From: a virus
IMG/VR virus record: IMGVR_UViG_3300005913_000088
Span: 1-24,756 of that record
Reading direction: 5' to 3' (one strand)
Length of the DNA stretch: 24,756 nt
Shown: positions 15,374 through 23,789 of the stretch, piece by piece
Layout: every line of letters begins with the position of its first letter
How positions within the stretch are numbered: position 1 is the first letter of the stretch
Notes under the pieces: generated by a model
Databases searched by the model: none
Seen by the model: only the letters and a program-made list of their open reading frames with translations
Told to the model about the DNA's origin: nothing
Made by a program: the position numbers and the translations under genes

Positions 15374-15421
15374 TTGATGACCTAGTTGAGTTTGCTGAAT
15401 TTAACTTCAAACTTAATCAGC
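15355..15421 (+). promoter_or_regulatory. Programmed -1 frameshift signal
   Basis: The heptamer GGATTTT (15355-15361) is in phase as G GAT TTT and resembles the known viral slippery site GGATTTA. A spacer of 7 bases follows. Then GCTGATTGA (15369-15377) can pair with TTAATCAGC (15413-15421), a 9-base stem with one G-U pair. A further 6-base pairing (15389-15394 with 15408-15413) is possible in the loop. The zero frame stops at 15371-15373, and the -1 frame is open from 15349 to 15711. The layout matches phage tail-chaperone frameshift sites. Confidence 0.75.
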
Positions 15422-15711
15422 GTGATGAATCTGGAACCACCGAGAGAGAACACTTGGAACAAGTACAAAGGCAGACAGGATTAGAACTTAAAGAATTGGA
15501 TGGACCCGACTTCCCAACTCTTGTGGCTCATATCTGGTCTGCCTTTATTTCATTAAGCAACTCAAGAACTGGTGGCTTTAGTGGCCCTAACCCGATAACA
15601 TACGAACAAATAAAAGCATGGAAAGAACTAACTGACACGCCTATGACAGCTTGGGAAGTAGAAGCGGTTAAGAGGCTTGACGGAGTTTATATGAGGGTAA
15701 ATAATGGCTGA
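15361..15711 (+). CDS. Tail assembly chaperone T-part, made as a -1 frameshift G-T fusion
   Basis: This frame is probably not an independent gene. Its only starts downstream of the slippery site are weak, such as TTG 15454. The -1 frame is open from 15349, and translation entering at 15361 gives YQGLIDDLVEFAEFNFKLNQ, then a charged linker and 85 further residues ending GVYMRVNNG. With the first 129 residues of the upstream protein the fusion would be about 245 residues. In lambda-type phages the G-T form helps load tail tube subunits onto the tape measure. The end overlaps the tape measure gene by 8 bases. Confidence 0.75.
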   Translation, partial: YQGLIDDLVEFAEFNFKLNQRDESGTTEREHLEQVQRQTGLELKELDGPDFPTLVAHIWSAFISLSNSRTGGFSGPNPITYEQIKAWKELTDTPMTAWEVEAVKRLDGVYMRVNNG

Positions 15712-18436
15712 TGATGTAATCTCAATTAAGGTCTTAGCTGACTCTACTCAGGTAGATAAACTTGAGAAGAGGGCTAAGGTATTAGAGAACAGAATAAAGT
15801 CATTAGCTGCTTCTATTGCTAAGGGTAGGATAACTACAGACCAGTACAGTAAAGCTGTAGGCATTATTGCATCAGAAATGCAAAAGGCTTCAGGTGGCTC
15901 TATAAAGGCAAGAAACGCCATTAACGAGTTTTCTCGTTCTACCTTCCAAGCTGCTAAAGCCGCTGACCACTTGTCGGATATGGCTGCTAAAGAAAACATC
16001 ATACGTCTTGAACAAATAAAGTTATACAAGCAAGCTAGAACAGATGCGGAACAGATGAACCGTATTAAGGATCAGGCTGTTAAGAAAGAGAAAGCAGCGG
16101 CTGATGCTGTAGCTAGGAACACAGCAGAACTAAGAAGGTTTAAGTCCAGCTATGATGCTGTATACTCTGCGGAACAGAAAAGACTAGGGCTTAAGAAGTT
16201 ACTTCGTGCAGAAGTTGCCGCTGGTAACATGACCCTTAGACAAGCTGGCACAGAGTTGTTAAACTACAGAAATAGTCTTAACCAAGTTAATGGCGCACTT
16301 GGAAACACTAGAAACAGGATGAACTCTGGCGGCATGGCTATGCAACAAGTCGGCTATCAAGTTGGTGACTTCTTAGTACAGGCACAGTCAGGAACTAACC
16401 TTTTTGTTGCATTTGGTCAGCAAGCCACACAGCTTGTAGGTATTCTGCCTATGGTAGCTACGCAACTAGGTTTAACTATGAGTGCGGCTATTGGTCTTTC
16501 TGCTGGGCTAGGTATAATTATTCCCTTAGCTACAGCCATAGGTGCTGCCTTTATGATGTCTAAAAGTAGTGCTGATGATCTCACTACCACTTTAGACGAA
16601 TTAGAAAATGCTTACGCTAAGATTGATTCTATAAACGATACCTTAGAGGTACAACTTGTAGGTACATGGGCTGCTGCTTCAGAGGGGGCAGACAACTACC
16701 TCAAAAAGCTAAGGGATGTAACACAAGAGTCTGCACTACAGGCTGGTAGAGACGTATTGACGAGGAATGCGGGTCTTCTGGCCCAGTTTAAAGCTGACCT
16801 ATTTGGTGGGGATGACACTTCTGGTATAGTGTCGCAGATGGATGAGAGTATAGAAGACTTACTTGCTGCAAGAGACAGACTGTTTAAACAGTATAACGAA
16901 ATCGTAATGAAAGGCGAACGGGGTGATAAGTTAAGACTAAAAAAACAAAGGGAAATTTATCCTGAGACAACGAGCCTCCTTACTGCAGCTAATGCTCTTG
17001 CACAAGAAAGAAAAGAGTTCCTAAATGTCTTTGCAAAAGGTACTACAGACGAAGAATCTGTAATACGAATACTAGCCCTTCGTGAGAAGTACGAAAAGTC
17101 TGGTGGCGATGCTATGCTTAAGCGTATAGATGGTATTATTACTGAACTTAGGCTAGAAGGTGAAATCACTGCTTATAGGAAAAAACTTGCTGACGATCAA
17201 GAGGAAAGAGATAGAGATAAAGCAGACGCCTTAGAAGAGGAAAAAAAGACCTTAATCCGCAATGCTAACATTATGGTTTCTTGGGGTAAACAAATAGCCA
17301 AGGGTCAAGCGGAAAGAGATAAAGCTAAGGCTGATGCTGAAAAAGAGTCTATAAGAAACCTATTACGTAACCACAACATTATGGAGTCTTGGGGAAAACA
17401 AATAGGTCAAGGGCAAAAGGAAAGAGATAAAGCAGCCTTGAAATCTGATAACGAAAAGACTCAGGCACAGATAGATAATGTAGATGCCCTTCTGCAAGCT
17501 GGTATAGAAGCCCACGAAGCTAGACTTCAAATGATCCAAGACGAGGCTAAAGAACTAAACTACTTTAACAACATCATGCTTGCTTGGCAAAACCAGATTG
17601 GTAGAGGGCAAAAGGAAAGGGACAAAGAAGGTCCAAAAGGCCCAAAACCAACAACTATGGAAGGCCCAATCAAGGCTCTGGAAAGACAGATAGAGTTAAG
17701 TAAGGCTTTGTTTGGCTTAGAGGGTGATGCACGTAGAGAACAAGAAGTCTATATGCAACTTAAGTTCCAGAACCAAGACGCTGACATTAAGGCTAAAGAA
17801 AGTCAACTAAGGTCTCTATCTGCACTTGTAGCGGAAGAAGAGAGAAGGACTAAAGTCTTTGAAGAACAGAGAGAGGTACAGAAGGAAGTAGCTGACACTA
17901 TAGCTAATGAAATGGGCAATGCCTTAATGTCTATGGTAGACGGTACTAAGTCCGTTAAAGATGCCTTTAGAGACATGGCTAACGATATCATTAAAGAACT
18001 GTACCGTATTTATGTTGTAAAACAGATCACAGGTATGATTAGTGGTGGTATAGATAGCTTTATGGGCTTTAATGCTTCCGCTAGTGCTAACGGCAATGTG
18101 TTTAGCAATGGAAACTTAGTACCATATGCTGATGGTGGTGTCGTAGGTGGCCCCACTTACTTCCCTATGAATGATGGTCGTACAGGTCTAATGGGAGAAG
18201 CTGGCCCAGAAGCTATCATGCCTTTGAAAAGAGGTAAGAACGGTAAGCTAGGTGTACAGGCAGAGGGTGGCTCTGGTGACGTTATTATTCATCAGAACTT
18301 TAACTTTACCGCTAATGGTGACGAGAGTGTTAAGAAGATTATAGCACAGCAAGCCCCAGCTATCGCTAACATGACTAAGAAGCAAATACTAGATGATCGT
18401 CGCAGGGGTGGTCAAATGAAACAAGCGTTTGGGTAA
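15704..18436 (+). CDS. Tape measure protein
   Basis: At 910 residues this is the second longest gene of the window. It is long, helical and charged, with a hydrophobic stretch near 230-285 (VGILPMVATQLGLTMSAAIG and IIIPLATAIGAAFMM). Its C-terminus is typical of tape measures (about 808-850: YADGGVVGGPTYFP, LMGEAGPEAIMPLKRG). Such proteins fix tail length and enter the cell envelope on infection. At about 0.15 nm per residue it predicts a tail near 135 nm. Three copies of a NIMxSWGKQIxxGQxERDK-like repeat occur at residues 522, 558 and 623. The start ATG 15704 overlaps the T-part by 8 bases, with GAGGG about 7 bases upstream. Confidence 0.92.
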   Translation: MADDVISIKVLADSTQVDKLEKRAKVLENRIKSLAASIAKGRITTDQYSKAVGIIASEMQKASGGSIKARNAINEFSRSTFQAAKAADHLSDMAAKENIIRLEQIKLYKQARTDAEQMNRIKDQAVKKEKAAADAVARNTAELRRFKSSYDAVYSAEQKRLGLKKLLRAEVAAGNMTLRQAGTELLNYRNSLNQVNGALGNTRNRMNSGGMAMQQVGYQVGDFLVQAQSGTNLFVAFGQQATQLVGILPMVATQLGLTMSAAIGLSAGLGIIIPLATAIGAAFMMSKSSADDLTTTLDELENAYAKIDSINDTLEVQLVGTWAAASEGADNYLKKLRDVTQESALQAGRDVLTRNAGLLAQFKADLFGGDDTSGIVSQMDESIEDLLAARDRLFKQYNEIVMKGERGDKLRLKKQREIYPETTSLLTAANALAQERKEFLNVFAKGTTDEESVIRILALREKYEKSGGDAMLKRIDGIITELRLEGEITAYRKKLADDQEERDRDKADALEEEKKTLIRNANIMVSWGKQIAKGQAERDKAKADAEKESIRNLLRNHNIMESWGKQIGQGQKERDKAALKSDNEKTQAQIDNVDALLQAGIEAHEARLQMIQDEAKELNYFNNIMLAWQNQIGRGQKERDKEGPKGPKPTTMEGPIKALERQIELSKALFGLEGDARREQEVYMQLKFQNQDADIKAKESQLRSLSALVAEEERRTKVFEEQREVQKEVADTIANEMGNALMSMVDGTKSVKDAFRDMANDIIKELYRIYVVKQITGMISGGIDSFMGFNASASANGNVFSNGNLVPYADGGVVGGPTYFPMNDGRTGLMGEAGPEAIMPLKRGKNGKLGVQAEGGSGDVIIHQNFNFTANGDESVKKIIAQQAPAIANMTKKQILDDRRRGGQMKQAFG
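17267..17630 (+). repeat. Three imperfect repeats within the tape measure gene
   Basis: Units begin at 17267, 17375 and 17570, each coding for asparagine, then I-M, a W-x-x-Q-I segment and G-Q-x-E-R-D-K. Spacing is 108 and 195 bases, both multiples of three, so each duplication kept the frame. The first two are closest (SWGKQI in both). Whole-unit gain or loss would change tail length in steps. Confidence 0.7.
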
Positions 18437-18445
18437 GGAAACCTC

Positions 18446-19036
18446 ATGGCACTAAAGACTGCACCAACTGATATAGGCTTTGCACAAATAACTCTTAGTG
18501 CTATGAACGCTGTTGCCACTTCTGAGTCTCCCTTTACTTATAAACAACAGATAGTACAACACACAGGTCAAGCATGGAAAGCCTCAGTTACCATACCACC
18601 TGTCAGGAGAGACTTAGGTGAGCCTTGGGTAGCCTTCTTGTTGTCGCTACAGGGGCCAGTTAATACTTTCCTCTTAGGTGATCCTAACTGTGTAGCCGCT
18701 AGAGGTACAGCAGAAGATGGTGACATAGTAGCAACGGGTACTGCTGGTGCTTCCTCTGTTACTTTAACTCTTAGTAATGGTGGAACACTTAAAGCTGGTG
18801 ACTACATACAACTAGGTGCCTCATCTACAGCTAGGCTACACAAGGTCTTAGCAGATATTTCTACTACAGGATCAGTGGATATATGGCCTAATCTTAAAGC
18901 TACCTATTCTAGTGCTGCTGTAGTTGTAGACAACGCTAAGGGTGTCTTTAGGCTAACAAGTAACGTACAGGATTGGCAGATAGGTAACTCTAGTACCTAT
19001 GGTATCTCCTTTGAGGCTGTAGAGGTAATTGTATAA
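18446..19036 (+). CDS. Distal tail-like minor tail protein
   Basis: This 196-residue protein directly after the tape measure probably forms the first ring of the tail tip. The N-terminal MALKTAPTDIGFAQITLSA is followed by WKASVTIPPVRRDLGEPW, then VNTFLLGDPN near 72-81. A central inserted beta segment (GTAGASSVTLTLSNGG, YIQLGASSTARLHKVL) is a pattern common in such tip proteins. The end (VQDWQIGNSSTYGISFEAV) closes the fold. Its slot corresponds to that of gene 12 in the Rhodobacter gene transfer agent order. The stop overlaps the next start in TAATG. No enzyme motif is seen. Confidence 0.65.
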   Translation: MALKTAPTDIGFAQITLSAMNAVATSESPFTYKQQIVQHTGQAWKASVTIPPVRRDLGEPWVAFLLSLQGPVNTFLLGDPNCVAARGTAEDGDIVATGTAGASSVTLTLSNGGTLKAGDYIQLGASSTARLHKVLADISTTGSVDIWPNLKATYSSAAVVVDNAKGVFRLTSNVQDWQIGNSSTYGISFEAVEVIV

Positions 19037-19593
19037 TGAGTAGAACTATCCCCTCGGTAGTACTTAATGCCCTAGACGATGATGTCATTAACCCTTTCTT
19101 TGCTGTAGAACTACTCTTTGATAGTCCTAACGAACTTAGGTTCTGGACAGGCGCAGGAGACCTTTCCTACGGTGGTAATACTTGGGTTGGAACAGGAAAC
19201 CTTCTAGCTATCTCCGCTATAGAAGAGGGTTCAGATTTAGCTGTTAAGGGTGCTACACTAACTTTTAGTGGTATAACAACAGATATACTTTCTCTAGCCC
19301 TTGCAGAGCCTTATCAGGGGCGTGTGTGCAATATCTACCTTGGTATAACCTCTGATGAAACTGCGCTAACACAGTTATTCTCTGGTTACATGGATCAGAT
19401 GAATATATCTGAAAGTGCAGATGAAGCCGCTATTGAGTTAACTGTAGAGAATAGGCTAATAGACCTAGAGAGACCTCGTATTGCTAGATATACTTCTGCG
19501 TATCAAAAGTCTGTATATGTTGGTGATCTTGGCTTAGACTTTGTAGAAGACCTACAAGATAAAGAAATAGTCTGGGGGAGGTCTGTTGGTTAG
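19036..19593 (+). CDS. Minor tail protein, hub-like (DUF2163-like)
   Basis: This 185-residue protein occupies the second slot after the tape measure. Patterns include NPFFAVELLFDSPNELRFWT, YGGNTWVGTGNLL, AISAIEEGSDLAVKGATLTF and LIDLERPRIARYTS, ending in FVEDLQDKEIVWG. These resemble the baseplate hub-type proteins of gene-transfer-agent-like tails, but it is shorter than the DUF2163 protein I recall there. The stop overlaps the TTG start of the next gene by 8 bases, an economical coupling. The family match is from memory and should be treated as likely rather than certain. Confidence 0.6.
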   Translation: MSRTIPSVVLNALDDDVINPFFAVELLFDSPNELRFWTGAGDLSYGGNTWVGTGNLLAISAIEEGSDLAVKGATLTFSGITTDILSLALAEPYQGRVCNIYLGITSDETALTQLFSGYMDQMNISESADEAAIELTVENRLIDLERPRIARYTSAYQKSVYVGDLGLDFVEDLQDKEIVWGRSVG

Positions 19594-20047
19594 TTTTCAG
19601 CAAGAGTTTCTGTGCCAAGTTAAGGATGAGTGTATCCCCTTGATAGAAAGACACTGGGAAGAGATAGCCATTAACAAAGATCGCATTAAGCTAAACCCAG
19701 ATTGGGACGCTTATGACTTACTAGAAGATTCAGGTAGGCTTACTATATTTACCGCCAGAAGTTCTGGAAAGCTAGTTGGTTATCTTGTAGTCTTGCTTGG
19801 CAACAACATACACTACAAAGACCATGTGTTTGCTTCTAATGACATAATATACCTCCATCCAGATTACCGTAAAGGTATGACAGGTGTTAAGTTAATAAAG
19901 TTTGCAGAAAAGTATCTAAAGAAAGATGGGGTATCAGTTATGGTTATGAATACTAAGGTACACAGCCCGTTTGACATAATACTTGAGAGGCTGGGCTTTA
20001 CGCCTACAGAAAAACTTTACTCTAAGTACATAGGGGGTCACTCTTAA
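19586..20047 (+). CDS. GNAT-family N-acetyltransferase in the tail tip operon
   Basis: This 153-residue enzyme has a GNAT fold. The beta-4/alpha-3 acetyl-CoA motif is clear: DIIYLHPDYRKGMTG (about 86-100), with R95-K-G-M-T-G as the pyrophosphate loop, then VKLIKFAEKYLKKDG. The C-terminal motif LERLGFTPTEKLYSKY (about 133-148) is also typical. The substrate is unknown. The start is TTG 19586, with GGAGG 4 bases upstream, and no later ATG would keep the fold. The stop overlaps the J-like gene start in TAATG. In related tail clusters this slot usually holds an NlpC/P60 peptidase. The protein could modify a phage tail protein or a host target. Confidence 0.8.
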   Translation: MVSFQQEFLCQVKDECIPLIERHWEEIAINKDRIKLNPDWDAYDLLEDSGRLTIFTARSSGKLVGYLVVLLGNNIHYKDHVFASNDIIYLHPDYRKGMTGVKLIKFAEKYLKKDGVSVMVMNTKVHSPFDIILERLGFTPTEKLYSKYIGGHS

Positions 20048-22884
20048 TGGCTGTTGTAAGTGCTGCTTATGCTGTAGGGGGTTTTACAGCCGCCGCTGGT
20101 GTTGTAATTCAGTCGGCAGTATTTCGTTATGTAGTTATGTCTGTTGTTACAAGCCTAATTATGAGGTCCTTGGCTCCGACCCCTACTGCACCTACATTTG
20201 GTGGGGGTAATAAGAGTAATAGGGGTTATAACGTAACACAGACAGGGGCTGCATTAGACCATCAAGTTATATATGGTAAAATGAGAGTTGGCCCAGTACG
20301 GGTGTTTGATGCTACTACAGGTGCAGACAATATACGACTACACAGAGTGTTAGCCTTTGCTGGACATGAGATAGAGTCTTTTGAGCAGATATACATTAAT
20401 GATGAAGTAGCAACTATAGACGGTAGTGGTAATGTTACCTCTCCTAGTCGTTACAGTGGCCTAGTAACAATCAAAGAACACTTAGGTACAGCAGATCAAG
20501 CTGCCGACAGTAGTTTAGTTAGTGCTGTGTCTGGTTGGACAGGGAACCATAGACTTCGTGGTATTGCTTATTTGTACTGTAAGTTTACATACGATGCAGA
20601 TGCTTTCCCTAATGGTGTCCCTGAGATTACTTCTGTGATAAAAGGTAAGAAAGTATACGACCCAAGAACCACAACAACTGTTTGGTCTGATAATCCTGCA
20701 CTGTGCATAAGAGACTATCTTGCGAGTACTGGTTATGGCTTGGGAGAAGCCTCTGCCAACATAGATGACACAACTTTTACTACTGCTGCTAATATCTGTG
20801 ACCAGACTAACACAGATGCTGGTACAACACGTTACACAATGAATGGTGCTTTCACTACGGGGTCTACACCTGTAGACTTCTTGCAAGATGCCATAACTTC
20901 TATGGGTGCTACCCTGTGGTATAACCAAGGTGCATGGAAGGTTAAAGCCGCTGCGTGGACTGCTGCTTCAGTTAACTTTGATGAGAACGATCTTAGGTCA
21001 GGAATAAGCCTAGCTACTAGGAACTCCCGTAGGGACAACTTCAACAATGTTAATGGTACGTTTAGAGGTGACGAAAGTAATTGGCAAGTAACAGACTTCC
21101 CACCTGTAACTAATGCTGCCTTTGTTACTGCTGATGGTGGTCAAGAATCTTCACTAGACCTAGACCTTACTTTTACTGACAACTCTATAGAGGCTAGAAG
21201 AATAGCTAGGATAGTCCTAGAAAGGAATAGGCAGCAGCTTACTGTTGAGGCGTCCTTTGGTCTTAGGGCTTTCCAAGTACAGACAGGTGACAACATAACC
21301 CTAACTAACACTAGACTTGGTTGGACTAACAAAGAGTTTGAGGTTATGTCTTGGAACTTTGCCTCTGTGGACGAGTACGACTTACAAGTGAACATGGTGC
21401 TTAGGGAGATTTCATCTAGTGTCTTTGATGAGGTTGACGATGGTATAGTCTACGAAAGAGATAATACTACTTTGTTGTCTCCTTTCACAGTCCCTGAACT
21501 TGGCATAAACATCAGTACTGAACTCAGGAGAGTTAAAGGTAAGACCCTTGGTGTCCTACTGCTTGATATAAACAACACAAGCAACATTATGGATACAGCA
21601 GAGGTACAATTCAGAAAGACAGGTGCAACTAACTTTACAGCTATAGCAACTATGGGTGCCTTTGTGGGTACAGATAGGGTTGAAGTTGTTGGCGTAGAGG
21701 ATGACTTCTATGACATAAGGGCTAGGGCCACTAACTCCCTTGGTGTTCATGGGGCATACAACACTATAAGTAACTACTTTGTAGAAGCACTAGGTGCGCC
21801 ACCAGCAGATGTAACTAACTTTGATGGTAACGTAGTAGGCAGTAACTTGTTCTTAACTTGGACACCAGTTACCGACTTAGACTTAGCCCACTATATCATC
21901 AGGTACTCCCACTTAACTAGCGGTGCAGTCTATTCAGAAGCTGAAAACATAGCACAAGTTCCTGTTGGCAGTAGTAACCTTGCCATACAGAGTGCTGGTG
22001 TAGGTACATACTTCATTAAGGCTGTAGATGAGACTACAAGCGGTGCTAATGAGTCTGATAACCCTGCTGTATTCGTCGTTACCTCTATAGGTATTGGAGA
22101 CCTTAATGTTGTAGCCACACTAACAGAGAACCCATCCTTTGCTGGTGTTAAATCTAATGTGGTAATAAATGATGATGACAGCTTAGAGTTAGCTACAATA
22201 CCCCTGTTTGATGATGCTACGGGTAACTTTGATGATAGGTCTGGATTATTTGATGACTTTACAGGTTACGCATCTTCTGGAATATACTACTTTAGCAATG
22301 ACCTTGACTTAGGTCAAAAGTATACAAGCCGCTTAAACTTCTCATTTACCAGTATAAGGTTTGATAGGACAGACCTATTTGACAGTGCTACAGGTAACTT
22401 CGATGCTAGATCAGGTGTATTTGATGGAGACCCTACAGCCTTTGGGGACACATCTGTTTCCCTACAGTTAAGGCATACAGACGATGATCCTACAGGTACG
22501 CCCACATGGTCTGATTGGCAAGCATTCTCTGTATCTGATATATCCGCAAGAGCCTTTGAGTTTAGGTTAGTTATGACATCAACAGATACTAATGTTACCC
22601 CTGTTGTAAGTGCTTTGTCGGCAACAATAGATATGCAGGATAGGACTACTTCTGGTAATGACATAACATTTACAGGAACAACTAATGTTACCTTTGATGA
22701 TGCCTTTGCAGCTACACCAGCTATAGGACTATCCTTAGCTAACTTAACTGATGGTGACAGATATACAATAACAAGCAAGACCCGAACTGGGTTTACTATT
22801 AACACTTTTACTGGGGGATCAGCAAGCACCAATGCAGTGACCCTAGACTATGTAGCTAAGGGCTACGGAAAGGAACTAACGTAA
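20047..22884 (+). CDS. Tail tip/host specificity protein (J-like)
   Basis: This 945-residue protein is the probable central tail tip that contacts the host receptor. Residues 1-42 are hydrophobic (GGFTAAAGVVIQSAVFRYVV, then TSLIMRSLAP), as in J-like proteins, and could insert in the host membrane. The conserved core follows: GAALDHQVIYGKMRVGPVRV, then NPALCIRDYLASTGYGLG and FLQDAITSMGATLWYNQGAW. A fibronectin III-like domain lies near 584-680 (LFLTWTPVTDLDLAHYIIRY). The C-terminal part carries two LFD-x-A-T-G-N-F-D-x-R-S-G repeats (720 and 777). It is coupled to the GNAT gene before it and the tail fibre after it by TAATG. Confidence 0.88.
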   Translation: MAVVSAAYAVGGFTAAAGVVIQSAVFRYVVMSVVTSLIMRSLAPTPTAPTFGGGNKSNRGYNVTQTGAALDHQVIYGKMRVGPVRVFDATTGADNIRLHRVLAFAGHEIESFEQIYINDEVATIDGSGNVTSPSRYSGLVTIKEHLGTADQAADSSLVSAVSGWTGNHRLRGIAYLYCKFTYDADAFPNGVPEITSVIKGKKVYDPRTTTTVWSDNPALCIRDYLASTGYGLGEASANIDDTTFTTAANICDQTNTDAGTTRYTMNGAFTTGSTPVDFLQDAITSMGATLWYNQGAWKVKAAAWTAASVNFDENDLRSGISLATRNSRRDNFNNVNGTFRGDESNWQVTDFPPVTNAAFVTADGGQESSLDLDLTFTDNSIEARRIARIVLERNRQQLTVEASFGLRAFQVQTGDNITLTNTRLGWTNKEFEVMSWNFASVDEYDLQVNMVLREISSSVFDEVDDGIVYERDNTTLLSPFTVPELGINISTELRRVKGKTLGVLLLDINNTSNIMDTAEVQFRKTGATNFTAIATMGAFVGTDRVEVVGVEDDFYDIRARATNSLGVHGAYNTISNYFVEALGAPPADVTNFDGNVVGSNLFLTWTPVTDLDLAHYIIRYSHLTSGAVYSEAENIAQVPVGSSNLAIQSAGVGTYFIKAVDETTSGANESDNPAVFVVTSIGIGDLNVVATLTENPSFAGVKSNVVINDDDSLELATIPLFDDATGNFDDRSGLFDDFTGYASSGIYYFSNDLDLGQKYTSRLNFSFTSIRFDRTDLFDSATGNFDARSGVFDGDPTAFGDTSVSLQLRHTDDDPTGTPTWSDWQAFSVSDISARAFEFRLVMTSTDTNVTPVVSALSATIDMQDRTTSGNDITFTGTTNVTFDDAFAATPAIGLSLANLTDGDRYTITSKTRTGFTINTFTGGSASTNAVTLDYVAKGYGKELT
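22204..22428 (+). repeat. Duplicated Asp-rich FD repeat in the tail tip gene
   Basis: Segments 22204-22257 and 22375-22428 code for LFDDATGNFDDRSGLFDD and LFDSATGNFDARSGVFDG, 57 codons apart. Phase is kept and many bases are shared. The Asp/Gly pattern could bind metal ions such as calcium, or form a turn-rich linker. This is the variable C-terminal part of the host-recognition protein. Confidence 0.6.
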
Positions 22885-23777
22885 TGTCGCAACATGACTT
22901 TAACATTGCTAATCAGAGTTTCCCTGCTACTAGGACAGACTTAAATAATGCTCTTGCAGCACTAGCTTCTAACTCTTCTGGTGATGCAGAACCCACTACT
23001 ACATACGCCAATCAGTGGTGGTATGAAACTGACACTAATACCCTTAAGTTGCGTAATGAGGCTAATAACGCTTGGGTGCCTATCTGCATATTAGATCAGG
23101 GTAACAACAATGTGTTGTCCATTACCACGCAAGGGTTAACTCTTGGTGCTACTACTATTACTGCATCAGGTACAGAGATTAACCAACTTGATGCTATTAC
23201 GAGAGGCTCTCTTATTTATGGTAATGCTTCTGGCGTTACATCAAGACTAGCTAAGGGTGCCGCTGCTACAGTTCTTACGAGTGACGGAACAGACATAGCT
23301 TGGGCGGCCCCTGCAGTACCCGCTGGTGTTCCTACAGGTACAGTTATATATCATGCAGCTAACACACCCCCCACAGACTTCATCAAAGCTAACGGTGCGG
23401 CTGTATCAAGGACAACCTACTCTGATTTATTTGCGGCGATAGGCACTACATTCGGTGTGGGTGATGGTTCTTCCACTTTTAATGTCCCTGACCTGCGTGG
23501 TGAGTTCATGCGTGGCTGGGATGACAGCCGTGGCGTTGATGGAAGTCGGGCATTTGGTTCGGCGCAGGCAGATCAGATGGAGCAGCACAATCACATAACC
23601 TCAAATTACCCGCTTCACCAAGGATACGGGGGTGGGACTGGTGCGCTAGTTGTTCGAAGCCCCGCAGACGTCCAGTACGGCAATCTTTCCACCATTTTGG
23701 GCAATAGGGGCGGCACAAGCAACAGCAGCGAAAATCGACCTCGCAACATAGCACTTTTGGCTTGCATTAAATACTAA
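22884..23777 (+). CDS. Tail fibre with phage tail collar domain
   Basis: This 297-residue protein is the probable receptor-binding or side fibre. Residues 40-70 (QWWYETDTNTLKLRNEANN) resemble an N-terminal fibre unit. The Phage tail collar domain lies near 147-206 (GTVIYHAANTPPTDFIKANG, then FNVPDLRGEFMRGWDDSRG). The protein ends with the usual ENRPRNIALLACIKY. The DNA coding the last part is richer in GC: 23511-23590 is about 60% and 23641-23760 about 54%, against about 48% in a sample at 22941-23000. This suggests an exchanged module. It is coupled to the J-like gene by TAATG. Confidence 0.85.
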   Translation: MSQHDFNIANQSFPATRTDLNNALAALASNSSGDAEPTTTYANQWWYETDTNTLKLRNEANNAWVPICILDQGNNNVLSITTQGLTLGATTITASGTEINQLDAITRGSLIYGNASGVTSRLAKGAAATVLTSDGTDIAWAAPAVPAGVPTGTVIYHAANTPPTDFIKANGAAVSRTTYSDLFAAIGTTFGVGDGSSTFNVPDLRGEFMRGWDDSRGVDGSRAFGSAQADQMEQHNHITSNYPLHQGYGGGTGALVVRSPADVQYGNLSTILGNRGGTSNSSENRPRNIALLACIKY

Positions 23778-23789
23778 GGGGACACAGAT

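Noticed and set aside
15454-15711. Independent 85-residue gene starting at TTG 15454
   Set aside because: There is no good ribosome site, and the same frame is open back to 15349 across a phased slippery site. A frameshift product explains it better.
17267-17630. CRISPR-like repeats
   Set aside because: Repeats are unevenly spaced, degenerate and in frame with a protein repeat in the tape measure gene.
22314-22832. 172-residue minus-strand frame inside the tail tip gene, and other minus-strand frames across the window
   Set aside because: They mirror strongly supported + genes, have no conserved motifs and no promoter or ribosome-site context. No minus-strand gene is supported.
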